Positions 22,130 to 54,549 of a stretch of DNA of 64,000 nucleotides are shown here, piece by piece. Below the pieces are notes generated by a model. That model searched no databases. It saw only the letters and a list, made by a program, of their open reading frames with translations, and was not told the DNA's origin. The stretch spans positions 48,841,594 to 48,905,593 of the forward strand of contig OX393550.1 in assembly GCA_947650365.1 (NCBI GenBank). The letters are read 5' to 3'. This DNA comes from Chamaelirium japonicum. Taxonomy: Eukaryota > Streptophyta > Magnoliopsida > Liliales > Melanthiaceae. The position numbers and the translations under genes were made by a program. Every line of letters begins with the position of its first letter. The stretch's first letter is position 1.

Positions 22130-22133
22130 CTAG

Positions 22134-22985
22134 TAACCATATAATCCACATTAGTGGACTCTAGTGGTTATGAGATTATGCTCAACGATTGCATGTCCTG
22201 GCTGTCATTAGACACATCATAATACAACAAATTCACTCCACTGTCTCCTCTATTTATCTTGGAGCAATCTTTTTTCAGCCCGAAGCGTTTGTCTCGACTG
22301 TTCGGCTCGAATGATGTGGCATCTAATCACAGGGTCCATTTGCTTCTCGGCTAGATCTGAGTGTGATTCATCGGTCGGGGGGTTGTATGCAACGAATGGT
22401 TGTGAACCGAACACATCATTTATGGTTGACTATTGGGATAGATGCTTCAAAACAAATAGTATTTTCTTTTATCTCGGAGTATTGGGGGAGAGAAATGCTA
22501 TTAAGCCCAAATGTTTTTTCGATTTTGCTCAGCCTGATTGACATAACACCACACGAGTGGTGGCTGAGTCTCACTAATGAGATTAAACCACCACTGGTGC
22601 ATTGCAACGGGCTTAGCGGAATCGGAAAAACCTTCGGACTGAATAGCATTTCTCAAATGATATATTGTCAACTTGTTTTGCGAACTTGACGAGTCCGTTT
22701 GACTGAGTGCAACTTGGACGGCTGTGATCGTGCCACGTCAAGTTGGCAGCCAAAGCATCTTCCTTTATCTCGTACGGTCAGTTGTACATTATCAAACAAG
22801 ATCAATAACTCCTGAAGTCAAACCATATAGACCATTTCGCACGTGCAGATGAAACGTCGTCGAGGGCGTGCTGGTAATTATCTTGCGTTCCATGGTGCCA
22901 TTCCGGACCCCTCACCTCCTCAAATGTCCTTTTGAATTCCCTCCGTTCACACGCCTGCACTAACGCGTGCGACGAGAGTGAGCGG
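22134..22985 (+). other. intergenic sequence; probable promoter region of the agenet gene
   Basis: No coding sequence was recognised. The right part directly precedes the proposed 5'-UTR exon and so is the likely promoter. No TATA box could be assigned with confidence. Confidence 0.4.
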
Positions 22986-23322
22986 AAAATAAAGTTTAGA
23001 AGAGCGAAGCAGCAGCCATCTCTTTCGCTTCCTGTTCGGTCGCTCGCTCGCTCGCTCGCCTGAAGCCGCACCGCCCGATCCGCCGGAGAATTATCGGAAT
23101 CCCTCTCTAGGAGGAGTTTTTCGGTCCGCCTGCCGCCTCTGGAGCCGATGTCGGGAAGTCGCAGGGCTAGGGTTTCGCCGCCGGAGGGGAGCCTCCCGAT
23201 GCGATTCGAGGCCCTCGGGAGATGAGCCTGCGAATCGCTGTGGGATTTGGGGTCCGGTCAGCCGAAGGCCACGATCTCGTCTCCGGATGGAGCGGAGTAG
23301 CAACCTAGGCGTTCTCTTTCTG
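22986..23322 (+). other. probable 5'-UTR exon of the agenet gene, with two overlapping uORFs
   Basis: A GC-rich leader with TCGC repeats (about 23038-23060) and CTAGGGTTTCGCCGCC-type plant 5'-UTR sequence ends at a strong donor, CTG|GTACGTGT, at 23322/23323. The next acceptor in the right place is at 31861-31863, just before the coding start. The transcript start is a guess. Two small open frames lie in it: 23148-23225 (25 codons) and 23222-23308 (28 codons). The stop of the first overlaps the start of the second as ATGA. Confidence 0.5.
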
Positions 23323-24099
23323 GTACGTGTCCTTTTCCTTCAACTGCCCCACCCCCCGGAACACTCCCCTCGACACTCTCCTCCGCTGATGATTTGTGTT
23401 CCCAAATGGTGGAGTTCTCGAGGAATTAAATTAGGGTTTTTGACGGTCCTGTTTTGAATTGTAACTGGTGAGAGACTGTTCACTTTATTCCCGCTTGGTT
23501 ATTCGATTTTAGAAGTTAGGGTTTTGTGACGAGAACGATGAAAATTTTGTTTGTTGATTTTGGACGAGTGTAGAGTTGATTACAGTGTAAGGTTGTGCTG
23601 AATCATACATGCCTTTTAGACCGGACCTGTTTCTTGTGATGAAGTAGGGTTGCCTAGAATTTGATCTCCCCCAATGGGCTTGAAGATATCTGTCCTCTGG
23701 TTGTAGGTATTTTTACTTTATTTGGCATTTACTCGATGTGAAGGAGTTACTCGTTTTATGTTTTACTTCTTTTAAATTGAATATCTCCAAGCAAGAAGTG
23801 ATTCAGCTGGTTTAGGTGCCGGGGTACACGTGCACGGACTTTTCCTTCGCTGGTTTGCTTTGTGTTATTTGTGTAGTATATAGACAATGTAGTTTTTCGT
23901 TGGAAGATTTGAAAAGGACTGTTTGTCAAGGTTCCTGAGCTTTTGCTCAAGTTGTACGATGATTCTGTTTCTCTGTGGCTCAATTTTAGATCATTCTATA
24001 GGAAAATTTACTTAATAGGTGAGTTCACAAGCAACTTATTGTTATTCAATATTTATAACAACTAATTAAAATTTTTTTTGTACTATGATCTTGGAAGCA

Positions 24100-24280
24100 C
24101 GGATACTCCATATGCCATCATGTATTCGTATCCAATATGTATCGGATACGGATACACATCGGATACACACTGATACGTATCGGATACGGTAAATAAGTAT
24201 CTAAAAAATAGTTTGGATACATCCCGGATACACGTGGATACGTTCATGATACGTATCATGTCGATTTTTATTCGCATCGG
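24100..24280. repeat. GTATCGGATAC-type palindromic repeat cluster
   Basis: GTATCGGATACGG and variants (GGATACAC, GATACGTATC) recur about ten times in 180 bp inside intron 1. It resembles the core of a degenerate DNA-transposon MITE; the termini are not clear. Confidence 0.6.
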
Positions 24281-25093
24281 GTCGGGTTTAAACAGAACCG
24301 GATATAGTAAAAGAGTGATTCCTAATTCTTAAACCCTCGACCCATCCCGTAGACCTACACGTGATCGCGAGTGAGGATGTTTTACATCCTTGTCGTCGCT
24401 GCTAGGGGTGAGACTTGGGCGGGTTGAAGGGTATGCTCATGCCCAACCCGACCTACATACACCTCAACTTGTTTTGCCCGTGGAACTTGGGGAACCCGCG
24501 GAAGTGCAACCTGTGCCGTTTGGATTGCTCGAGTTTCTCGGTTGCTTGGGTTGACCAATTTGCAAAAAAATGGGCGGGTTGCCTAATTATAAATACTTGT
24601 GAAATAAATATAGATGTTTGAAATAAACCTTGAATTAATTCATGCAGGTTGGATTTTGTTTTTTTCCTCAATGAGCCCTATTTGTTAGACTTATAGGTGT
24701 ACTATGACCGTATAGGTTTGGCTAGAGAAGGAAGCATGTTGTATTCAAATAGTTGTCAATTCAAACTAATAATCACAAATTCTTTTTTATTCTTTATTTT
24801 AGGTATTAGAGTAATTTTAATACTTATACATTTTTTTTCGTCAATAGGGACCTTATTTTAATTTAAAGCACAAAAGTGAACCATTTATTGTAGAAAAGAG
24901 GGCCATCATTCATTAGACATTTACCCGACATCTCTCCTGTAAATTAGGAGCTTATCCCTTACCTAATGCAGGGCAAACTAAAGGATAATTAATCTAGGTT
25001 TAATGATGCGGAATACGTGTAAGGATGCATCCTGAATCTATATGCAATCAAGCAATGAAGGTTGATTTTCTAGTCTTGAGCTTTTGCAACTAA

Positions 25094-25187
25094 CTAGTGC
25101 ATGCCCGTGCCGATTGGCACGAAATGGGCGCCTCTGGCGCAACCAACCCCCCTCCCCCAACCCCCAAGAGAGAGAGAGATCGTGGTT

Positions 25188-25221
<34 letters not shown>

Positions 25222-25229
25222 TCGTGGTT

Positions 25230-25263
<34 letters not shown>

Positions 25264-26625
25264 TCGTGGTTAAGAGAAAGAGAGAGAGAGAGACGAAGAG
25301 ATGAGAGAGAGAGAGATCGGGGTAAGAAAGAGAGAAAGAGAGACGGAGAGAGGGAGATTGGGGGAAGAGAGAGATCGGGGGTGTGAGAGAGAGATCGAGG
25401 GAAGAGAGAGACAGAGAGAAAAAGAGACAGAAAGAGAAAGATTGTAGGGAGAAGAGAGAGACGGTGAGAGAGATGTGATTGGATTCTAGAGAGAGTCGAT
25501 TAGAAGATAGAGGAGAGGGAATCGACTGGAATGAGGTCGGGTAGAGAGAGAGATGGATGGTTTTAATGGGGTATTGCATGGCTGGGATCTACAGATAAGG
25601 AAAGACAGAGAAAGTCGGGAAGCAGTTGAACTCAGGGGGATAGTCGGATGTGGGGGACTCGGAGATTGCGAGTTAGAGAGAAAGAGAAAAACACGTTCGG
25701 ATGACAGAGAAATTGCGAGAGCATTGTTGTCAAGGTGTGCACCTAGGGCGCCTAGGCGCTCGGAGACAGTTAGGTCCCAGTGCGCTTAAGCGAAAAACAC
25801 TAAGCGGTGGCCTAGGCGCACCTAGGCTAGTTTTAGGTATTGATTTTTATTTATTTTTTAAAGTAAAACCCAATCCGCCCCCATCTTTTTTGCTCATTTT
25901 GTTGTTGTGTACTTGTTTATACTATGTGTTCATTGTGTTGCATGCATTTGATTAGAATATGCTCAATTTTATGTTAGCAAGTGTTTGTATTCTATTTGTT
26001 CATTTTGTTGTTTACTTGTTTAGTTGTATATACTATGTATGTGTCATTCTATCGCATGCATTTGACTAAAATATATTCAATTTCATGTTAGTAAGGTGTT
26101 ATATTACTGCATATTACATACATACATGCAAATATAGACTATACATATATACCCGTGCCTACAGGATGTCTATGCACATTAGGCCACGCCTAGGCGTGCC
26201 TAAGCTCCTAGGCTCCCTCCGGGCACCTAGTCTCGCCTTGACGTCTTGACAACTATGCGCGCACGCGAGATAGAGGGGGAGTCGCCAGGTTTTTAGGGGT
26301 TCGGACTACATGGAAAGCTGGGCACACTGACGGCTGTGATGTTTTAAGGGGAGAAGAGAGAGAGAGGGAGCTAGGCATTCGAAGAGGAGAGAGAAATTCG
26401 GGGGAGAAGAAGAGATCACGAGGGGGAGAGAATCACGCGTGAGAGGTTCGTGCATGCCTGGGATTTCATGGTTCTCGGAAGAAGGGGATGGCTACGATAA
26501 CGTGCAGAGAGAGAGAGAAGACGGGGAAGAGAGAGAGAGGGTTTTTGTTTAGTCAGCTTGTCCTGGTCAGCTTTTGGTTCCGTTTTGTTTAGTCAGCAAA
26601 AAACTGACGTCTCTTGTTATATAGA
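25094..26625 (-). mobile_element. Helitron 2, complete, in intron 1 of the agenet gene
   Basis: On the minus strand the 5' end is TCTATATAACAAGAGACGTC with A before it. The 3' end is a 6-bp stem hairpin, CGTGCC-AATC-GGCACG, then GGCATGCACTAG and a T. These are textbook Helitron termini (TC, hairpin about 10 nt from CTAG, insertion between A and T). It is 1532 bp with no Rep/helicase coding. The interior holds GA microsatellites, including three near-identical copies of a GA tract joined by ATCGTGGTTAAGAGAAAG around 25180-25280, and a nested TIR element at 25725-26255. Confidence 0.9.
25725..26255. mobile_element. TIR element (hAT-like MITE) nested in Helitron 2
   Basis: TTGTTGTCAAGGTG at the left and CTTGACAACTA at the right are inverted. 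Subterminal CCTAGGCGC/GCGCCTAGG palindromes repeat on both sides, a pattern of hAT-type MITEs. The flanks GCGAGAGC and GCGCGCAC are only a poor 8-bp match, so the class is tentative. Confidence 0.65.
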
Positions 26626-29600
26626 TATGTATAATCACGCATGATGATAGAGATAAATGCAGAATTAAAACAGTAATAAATTATAAATAAAGTTGATGAT
26701 CATCAACAGAGCAATAAGTATAGGAGGAATGCATGAGTTAAATAAGATCTTCCCTTGAGAGTCTTCGGGTAACCAATAGACCTCAGTTTAGAAGACAACC
26801 CACACTTGGTACGCGTCGTATTTCGTGCTAGTCGTAGAGGATCCAACAATTTAGCTTTAGACTGATTAATGTAATTTCCCTTTCGATAATTTATTGCAGG
26901 ATTGGGGCGCAGATGCAGCATTTTGTTGAAAAATGGATGTGATGCTAGCGATGGATCAAAGGAAAGGCTAGAAGGTGGATTTCAAAAGTTATGGAAATCT
27001 AGACATCAAGGGGTATTTTGGTAATTTGGCTAAGATCCTTTTTTCCTATCAAAGTCAAATTTTGTGTGGTAGGTAGCTTAGGTTGTGATGGCTACGTGGT
27101 TCGAATTTGGGGTCAATCAGATCAACGGATTTTAAGATATCAAGCATGGATTAGATTTGAACTGTATTTCTAAATTTGATTCCGAGTCCAAATTAGAGTC
27201 CGTTTCGATGAAAAATAAATTGGGGCTTTTGTTGGAGATGGCTTTAGGATGATTGGATGAATGTATGGATCATGTTTGATTGTAGGTTTGTGAGATATAA
27301 TGTGCTTTTAGGTTCATCTTTTGGGTTTCTGCATGGAGGTTTATCAGATGGTCGATAGGATTTAGGAGATGACTTCAGTGAGGATAAATGTGATTAAATT
27401 CAAGTTTCAATGATGTTTTTGCTTTCACTATCAATTTAATCTAGAAATTACACAAGAAGATTGGAACGAACTCACCGGAGATTGAGATTAATACCGGACT
27501 ATACCAGCTCAAAGGCTCGCTCCCCGAAATCTCCGAATCCACTAAGAACTTGTCAAATCTTGTAAGAGCAAAAAAAAATCAAAATTTTTATTTCAAATAG
27601 CGTAAGATCTTTTCCAAACCCTAATACAAGGCTTTATGTATAGGAGAGGGAGAGGGAGAGGGAGATAAGAGAGGGAGAGAAAGAGATAAGAGAAAGGCGA
27701 GAACATCTCCTCGGGATGCACGCGTCCGTACGATATGTACAACGCCCGTACTGGTGAGAGAGGGGGACTGGTGCCCCTTCACTTCATTTCCTCTATAATC
27801 ATTCACAAATATTCCCATGTGTCCCTACCACGTAGCATCCACCCATGCACGACTTAAGTTGCCACATGGCGACCACCTAACTAATAACTTAAACCCAAAT
27901 AAAAGGCAATAACTAAGCCCACAAGTCATATCAGCCCATTGCTTTAAATAACCCAATAAATTATATAGGGCCCATCAAACGATGTCCAAATCTGGATCTG
28001 TCTGAAGCGAGTTGAGGCTCTGATCATCCTTTATGGTGCCTGACCCAGCTTGGCCCTCATTTAGTGCTCCTTATGCCTTTGAACCCCATCATTAACTTAA
28101 GGTAAGAGGAGCTGAACTCTCTTTCCCATGTGGAAAGTGCGTCTTGGACTCCTTTTTCCCATGGAATTCATCCATGAGATAAAGTAGTCCGACCCCCCTG
28201 CTCATGGTAGAGTTGCCCACCTCCTTATTGTAAACACTAAACAACCCAAATGACTGGCTGTTACGATTTGCCCTCAAAATGATTCCCTTCTAGAAGGGGA
28301 TTCCCAAGGCCTTTTAAGCTCCTATTTCATGCTTAATTTTCTTTTATATGCTAAAAATCTATGGAGTATATGCTAAAAAATTCAGAAAACCGTTGAAAAT
28401 TTGAAAAGGTACATAATGATATATGTTTTAATTTTTAGCTTCCTATATTTTAGTATTTGAGTCTCAGATAGGTTATAGAGCTAGGTTTGAGAATTCGGGT
28501 TTTGGTTCGGTCCGATAAAAAATAAATCCGTTCTGGTCGGATTTAGGTTCGTCCAATTCGGCTGCCTCGCCCGAAAAATATTAAAAAAGAAGAAAAGAAA
28601 ATAAGAAACTAGGACCTAATTTACCGATTCGGGCCTAAATCTGGCATTTTTGATATAAGCGTTGTGTGAGATGAATCACATAATAACTACTTGCTATATT
28701 TATATCATTCAAACTAATCGAACAATAATCTGAACTAAATCCAAATCAAACCTGATTTGGGGGGATAATGCGGGTTTAGATAGGCCAAAATCCGAACCGA
28801 CTTAGGTGAATTGATGCGGGTTCGGACAAACCCCGAAACCATGTTATAAAGCGCACAAATTTTTTTTTATAACTAGGAGAGGCTTGGAAGCTTGTAATTA
28901 CATGTTTTTATTTATTTACTTATGATTTATAGTGGTAAATAATAAATGATATTATTCATTTAGTTTACATGTTATGCCGAAGGCCCCAAGCTATATTTCT
29001 TTTACTTCATATCGGTAGTTGTTTTGTTATTTGATCTGTCTTAATTGGATCAACTCCGACATTAATGGAGCGATGGTACTCTCTTGTTAAAACAAGGAGT
29101 CCCACTAAAGGTGAGGTTGAGTGCCGGGGATTAGCATTGGTGGTCGCGTTTATCTAGCCTAGCAAAAGTAGACGACGAAGATGCGGAAATATTTGAGCGA
29201 CAATGTTTGGTTATGTGGCAGATTTTAGCGAAGTGCTTTTGGGAAAAGCATGGATATAGTGCTTCAATGTGTAGAGCTGTTCAGCCTCCTAAAAGTGATT
29301 TTCAAATGCGTTTCATAGAACTTCAGGCTCCTAAAAGCTCTTTTGGATCATCTAACAGTGCAACCTAATGTTCCCTAAGTGGCTTATGCAGGAGATTTAA
29401 GTCCTTGATCTCTAACTTCAGATTGGTTATCTCAGATCAGATGAAAGATCCTAAGCTTAGAGCGTGTCCTTGTGGTCGTGGGGAGATGAATCATTAAATC
29501 CAATGCTTATCACAAATATAAGCCTTGAATTCACTAAAAGGGGATTCGAAGGATGACAAAATAATCTTTTTCGTAGATCATCCTTAGAGGAATTGATGGT

Positions 29601-31863
29601 TATTAAGTAAAGTTCACATCCCCTCTTCGACAAAGAGCCTAAAGAGAAGCTCACAGAAGAAGAATTTAAGGAGGGACCCGTGGTGGAATTTGAAGAACAA
29701 CCCAAAAAAGAGTATGGGAAGAACAACTTTTTCTGGGGTCAAAAGAGTAGCATATAAGATTAGATGAGAATCTCTTCGTCATAGTCTCGAGCCAAGTAGG
29801 GATATACTAAGAAAAGGAACACGATTTTCTTATTAGTGGAAAGACCGGTTTGCTATCGTTTTAATAGTGGAATATTTTCCCCCAAGCCCCTTCGCTGATT
29901 TCGAGGATGAATCCATCAGGGTGCCCAAGGTAAAGCTTATGTAGGAACTTGTGGATGAGCACAAGATAAAGTCCAAGGTAGAGCCTGTGATGAAAGTAGT
30001 TGATGTGTACTCACTATCAAAGGATGACCCATGCTTGAAGAATTCCCAGAGCTTTGAGTCGACAACTAACGAAGTGTTGACCGTCTTTAATCTTTCAAGT
30101 TTGAACTCTCAAAAGATCACACAACCTTAAGAATCAAGCGTTATATGGCTCTATCAATCAAGAGTTTTAAGATCGCCCTCACACACTAGTTTTGGGATTC
30201 TTTGGACCCCAATGGTGTAAAGGTGAAAAGATTCATCCCACAATAATCGATCGACTCTTACAAAAGCAATAGCAAGGAGTTGCTTGATCAATTTTTTGGA
30301 GATCTGACTGAGGAAAAGTTCAACATCAACCTACATTTGTTGATCCAGAGTCGAGATTTTTATATGGATGTTGGAGATCTTCCAGCCTTGGGAGATAATC
30401 TTCTAGCCCTGAGAGATTAATGCAAGAGCCAATTTGGGTCAATTCAAATTAATGATCGTCGGATTTAGGCTTTTCTTTATTTTTGGTCTTCGAGATTTTT
30501 TTTGGTTTCTTTTGTTTTTTTCGTTAATACTGACTTTATTTTATTTTGTAGGAATTTACAACTAAAGCGCAACATTGAATGACCTTTTTTATAACAGTAG
30601 TTGGCTGGCATGTGATTAGTGGGCGCATGCTAATAATTTTCGAACAACTATACAAAACAATAATTAATTTTCAAAGGATTCGTTGACAATAATTTCTTGC
30701 TCAAATATTCTTGCTATGATATTCTCTCCATAATTATCTCCGAGAAAATTTCTCGGTATATAATATTTTCCTACTCTACAACTTACATTCTCTCTCTACA
30801 ACATTCTCCCTACGCCTTTGTCGTCCGTAGGCTACCGTTTTCCAGATGTTGTTTACCATCCGATGTCTGTTGTTCACCATTCATCGGCTGCCGTTTGTCG
30901 TTTTTTGTACCATATGCTATCTCTTCATTTTCTCTCTACATAATTTTCTCTCTATAATATTTTCTTTTTACATCTTTTTCTCTTGTTATACTATATATGT
31001 ATCGTATTCTCTCTACACCATTTTATAGATACTAGATATTTTGGAAGGTAGAGATCAAATCACTGTAATGTCATTTGTACTATGATGAGAACCTTCCTCA
31101 TCAAGCATTTAAAATCCCAAAGGTTTGGATTGAACCTAGTGATTTTCCAGTGACCAGCCAAGTCTAGGTCTATCATTTTTACTATGGCTTGACTCATCTC
31201 CATCAAGTGTAAGTACAAGGATGTGCTGTTGGTTCATTCTAGTGTTGTTTAATTGGCAATAAATAAGCAGGCCACACAATAGAGCTTTAAAATATGTTGT
31301 TAACACCTAAGAGAACAGATGCCTTTTGTTACAATACGATATGAGTGTTGTTGGTTTTCTAGTGTTGTTTAGTTGAGGTCAATAGATAAGCAGATCACAC
31401 AATAGAGATTTAAAGCATGTTGTTAATGCCTAGGAGAACAGATGGACAATCCCTTTTGTTACAATAAAATATGAGGAACAAGTGTCATACAATGATCCAT
31501 TGATGGGGGCAAACAGCCCAACATGTAGATTCATAGTAGACTATACTCATTTGAAATTAGCACATTTTGGTGGAAACATAAACTGTATACATCATAGAAG
31601 TTGTACAATTTCTCTTTTCATTTTAAAGTTTTTTGTGGTAGACATTATTCACTGATCTTGTTGCATGGTATGCACTCTTTTTTTTTTTTTGCAAGGTTAA
31701 TGCTTGATAACCATTGTTGTATCTTTTGCAACATCATTCATTGCGTTCATTTTTATAGCCTGTTAGGAGTAAAATTGCGCTAGAACAATCATATTTAAAT
31801 GGTTTACTGGTTTCTGGTATTAATATTGCCAGGGTTATTTATTATTTTTAACTTTCATATCAG
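26626..31863 (+). other. remainder of intron 1 of the agenet gene
   Basis: About 5.2 kb without a recognised gene. 27430-28300 looks like old LTR or promoter-like sequence on the minus strand (CTATACATAAAG TATA-like motif near 27640), but no ends were found. 28480-28850 contains GGTTCGG/CCGAACC-type scattered motifs of a decayed MITE. 29440-30110 has short broken frames that may be an old retroelement, which I could not identify. The acceptor is CTTTCATATCAG at 31852-31863. Confidence 0.45.
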
Positions 31864-31917
31864 GGAGTTGTCATGTATCCTGTATTTACGTTTTCCAATC
31901 TTAGCAGGGATTCACCC

Positions 31918-51833
<19,916 letters not shown>

Positions 51834-52545
51834 GGGGAGGGCGCTCGGGGCTATAGTTCGGCGATGTCCGGGAGCCATTCATCCATCTAGGGTTTTGTAT
51901 ATAAAATCAAGTTTTAGCGGGATCGAACCAAGAAGCTTTATTCCAATGTGATCAGATGTAAAATGTAATAGGGTTCAAATTAATCTTTCTTTTTAGTTTG
52001 AGCACCATGGCATTTCTTCTCATTTATGCTTTCTCTTTTTTCTTTTCCTAGCATTGACTGAGTACTATTCCATTGCCTTTTTAAATCCCGATCTATCTTG
52101 TTAGGAGCTCCCATTATGCAGGATCCAACTGATCGTCATAGCAAGCATGCGGCGGTCATTGACCTCCTACTGTGGTGGATCGCCCGGTACTTTTTTCTTT
52201 ACTATCACCGTCTTTTTTCAGTTCCGGTCATTTGCCATTACCCCTTGCTGATATTTTTCTCTGCGCGCTTTCCTCCTCTCTTTGCTTCAGGTGGTTCTAT
52301 TGTATTCCCTTCACCAAGTCCTTGCTTAATGGGTGCGGTGGCACTGTTGCTGTACCCTAACGGAACCGGTTCTACTTAGAGGCTCAATACTTTACCTATG
52401 AAGGTGATATTTGATAATGCCCTTGTTGTGCGAGTAGCATAGTTGGTCACCTTTTTGTGATGGGTTGGTGATGCCACTGAAACTGATTCATCAGGTTGAG
52501 TCGAGTACCAAACTGGACATTTTGGTGGTGAAACCATGGTTTTCA
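51834..52545 (+). other. 3' UTR and downstream flank of the agenet gene
   Basis: Follows the TGA in the same exon. CTTCAG|GTGG near 52290 and TTAG|GAGC near 52103 could be splice acceptors of extra 3'-UTR exons, but nothing confirms this. No coding sequence was recognised. Confidence 0.4.
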
Positions 52546-52556
52546 GTTAGGGATTT

Positions 52557-53173
52557 GGGTTGTCTCAGCACCGGGGATGAGATCTAGCCCCTCTTTCTTC
52601 CCTTTGTAAGTAGGGCGTCCCCGACAGGTGGCGTTTTGTGCTCAGAGATTCAGGGTCGTTCGGCGGTTGGCGTTCCTCTATCGGCGTCGGCGTCGGCGTC
52701 GATGTTCTTGCCGATTTTAGATGGTTGGTTGGATTTGGCCCCGGTGTGAAGTTTTCGGCCGGTGGTTGTCCAGAACTTATCCTCTAGCCGGTGAGCGGCT
52801 CCTGGCAATGCGACGGCAGCGGCTCGTCGGCACGGAGGTGGATCCGTTGGCGACTCCTACTTCTTAGTTGATTTGCTGGTTCTGGTGATGATCGCCTCTT
52901 TTTGGTTCTGGTTTTCTTTTTTTGTGGTTTCTTTTGCTGTGTTTTTTTTGGATCTGGGGTTCTCGCCGGGTGTGGTGGGATGGTTTGCTGGGATGCGGCT
53001 GTTTGTCTATCGGTGTTGGTGGCCTGATTGGTTGTATGTGGTTGTTTGTCTCCGGTTGTTTGTCTACCGGTGTTGGTTTCCGACCAGATGTGCTCGTCTC
53101 TATTAGTGTTGGCATGTGGCACCTCCATCGGGGTCTTTTTGTGACCTCCACCTTGGCAATACCAAAAAAAAAG
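52557..53173 (+). mobile_element. polyA-tailed retroposon, copy 2
   Basis: Shares order and sequence blocks with 7009-7670: TAGTAGGG-like start region, GGTTGGATTTGGCCCCGGTG, CTAGCCGGTGAGCGGCTCCT, and the tail ATACC then A(n). A possible duplication AGTTAGGGATTT (52545-52556) / AGTTAGGGTTT (53174-53184) flanks it, with a one-base indel. The two copies differ a lot, so the family is old. The GGCGTC triplet repeat near 52683-52700 is private to this copy. Confidence 0.7.
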
Positions 53174-53469
53174 AGTTAGGGTTTATGTTTCTTGTTTTCG
53201 TGGTGTTACGTTAAGGCAAGTATGTATTTCATTTTCGCCTGTAGTTGTCAATGCTACACTTCACATGGAGTTCATGTGTGACCGGAGAAGATAATAACTC
53301 CCCTAGGGTTCATCCTATGGCTCATAGAAAAATGGTCCCACCACTTAGGAGATACCAGCGCTCTATTTCACGTGAAGTTGGCAACCAAAAGTTGGCTAGA
53401 TAGCATTGCTCGATACGTTACACTGAACAACCAAGAATGTCCAAAAGCATTCTTGGTGTCTCCAAATTA

Positions 53470-53705
53470 GGATAAATTACGTAACTCCTGTAGTTTAACA
53501 AATTATAACTTTCACCCTCTCTTGTTTAAAATCCTACAAATGCCCCCCAACCCCCAAATAATCTGAAAAACTCACATTCAGTCCCATCACGGGTCCCATC
53601 CAGGGATGGTTGTGCAAGGGAAACATTTGTAGGGTTTTAACTTTAACACATGAGAAGGTAAGTGATAATCGATCAAACTATGGGGGGTTTATGTGTAATT
53701 TAGCC
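53470..53705. mobile_element. long-TIR MITE (TAAATTAC family), member a
   Basis: Left ~80 bp (GGATAAATTACGTAACTCCT, then CCTACAAATG) and right ~88 bp (CATTTGTAGGG, then GTGTAATTTAGCC) are imperfect inverted repeats. No open frame. A target duplication could not be fixed. Confidence 0.68.
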
Positions 53706-53984
53706 TTTATTTTATTGACTTTGATCAAAGTACAACTCTTGGCAAGCAAAACACATGTGTTATCATCAAAATTAATGATCCACTCAAAATTTTCACAACC
53801 TAGATTTGAATGGGCCAAAAGGTGAATTACTAGGAGACATCTAACCAGTGCTTTATGGGGTCCCAACATGCTTTTGGATCAACATATCTCTATTGTCATG
53901 ATCAAACTTGTGGAAAAACCCGAGATGCGGATCCACCGGTACTTAATAGATCCATAAGGGACTTAAAAATATAATTTTTTCTAG

Positions 53985-54230
53985 ATGGATTTGGATAATA
54001 TTGGCCTGTCTCTAACTTATAACTCAGTTGGTAAGACATATGCAAGGGTTCAAATTAGTGCTATGGCATGTTTCTTCCAGTTCTATAGTTGCGGGCGCCC
54101 CTCTCGTTTTAGCGACGACTCTTTCCTAACTATGCGGTTATGGCGAGTTTTGATCCTTGGTGTATATTGTACCGGTGCACTATCAGGTGATGTACTAACC
54201 ATTTTGTTAGTCCTTAGAAGAAAAAAAAAG
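53985..54230 (+). mobile_element. tRNA-derived SINE candidate
   Basis: TAACTCAGTTGGTAAGAC near 54017-54034 fits a pol III A box, and AGGGTTCAAATTAG near 54046-54059 fits a B box about 30 bp later. An A-rich tail (AGAAGAAAAAAAAAG) ends near 54230, directly beside the next MITE. Both flanks are ambiguous, so boundaries are approximate. It is not a tRNA gene: no cloverleaf can be drawn. Confidence 0.55.
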
Positions 54231-54480
54231 ATAAATTGCACTTTACTCCCATGAAGGTTTGCCCAAATCATTTAACCCCCATTTATTTAATAAACTACAC
54301 TTCGCCCCGTCGGTTCAGCTTTCATTAGATAGAAATGATCCCAAAAAGAAATTTAGTAGTTGATGAAAGGGGGTATAGTGCCACCATTGAAAACGATAGG
54401 GCCTGATTTGGAACCAGAAAAACATAAAGGGGGGGTAAGTGATTTTGGGATAAAGTTCAGGGGGCAAAGTATTATTTATC
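54230..54480. mobile_element. long-TIR MITE (TAAATTAC family), member b
   Basis: GATAAATTGCACTTTACTCC at the left and GGGGGCAAAGTATTATTTATC at the right are inverted, extending about 60 bp with mismatches. The theme (AAATT, CACTTTA, CCCCC) matches members at 53470, 61378 and part of 44437-44530. Confidence 0.68.
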
Positions 54481-54549
54481 CAAAAAGAAGGAAAACCTTA
54501 TGATTTGCTATCGTGTTAATAAGAGGAAAATATGACTAATGAATGACTA

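Larger units (their letters stand above)
13291..22133 (+). mobile_element. Helitron 1, split by a Ty3-gypsy insertion
   Basis: The 5' end is TCTTCTATATAACAAGGG after an A at 13290. The 3' end is a weak hairpin, then GGACATGCACTAG at 22121-22133, followed by T: the classic Helitron 5'-TC, 3'-CTAG and A|T insertion site. Removing 13331-20443 and one TSD copy restores continuous homology to the intact Helitron 2 (read on its minus strand), including ACAAAACGGAAC and GACAAGCTGACTA. The Helitron's own sequence is about 1.7 kb and GA/CT-rich, with no Rep/helicase coding, so it is non-autonomous. An alternative 5' start is TCTATATAAC at 13294, but that has T before it. Confidence 0.8.

Noticed and set aside
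24405-24660. second hAT MITE with TAGGGGTG terminus
   Set aside because: Only the left terminus and GGGCGGGTT-type words are present; no matching right end or 8-bp duplication was found.
27430-28300. solo LTR on the minus strand in intron 1
   Set aside because: A TATA-like motif and leader-like sequence are present, but no TG/CA termini or target duplication could be found.
54010-54060. tRNA gene suggested by A-box and B-box-like sequences
   Set aside because: No acceptor stem or cloverleaf pairing; an A-rich tail follows. Better explained as a SINE.
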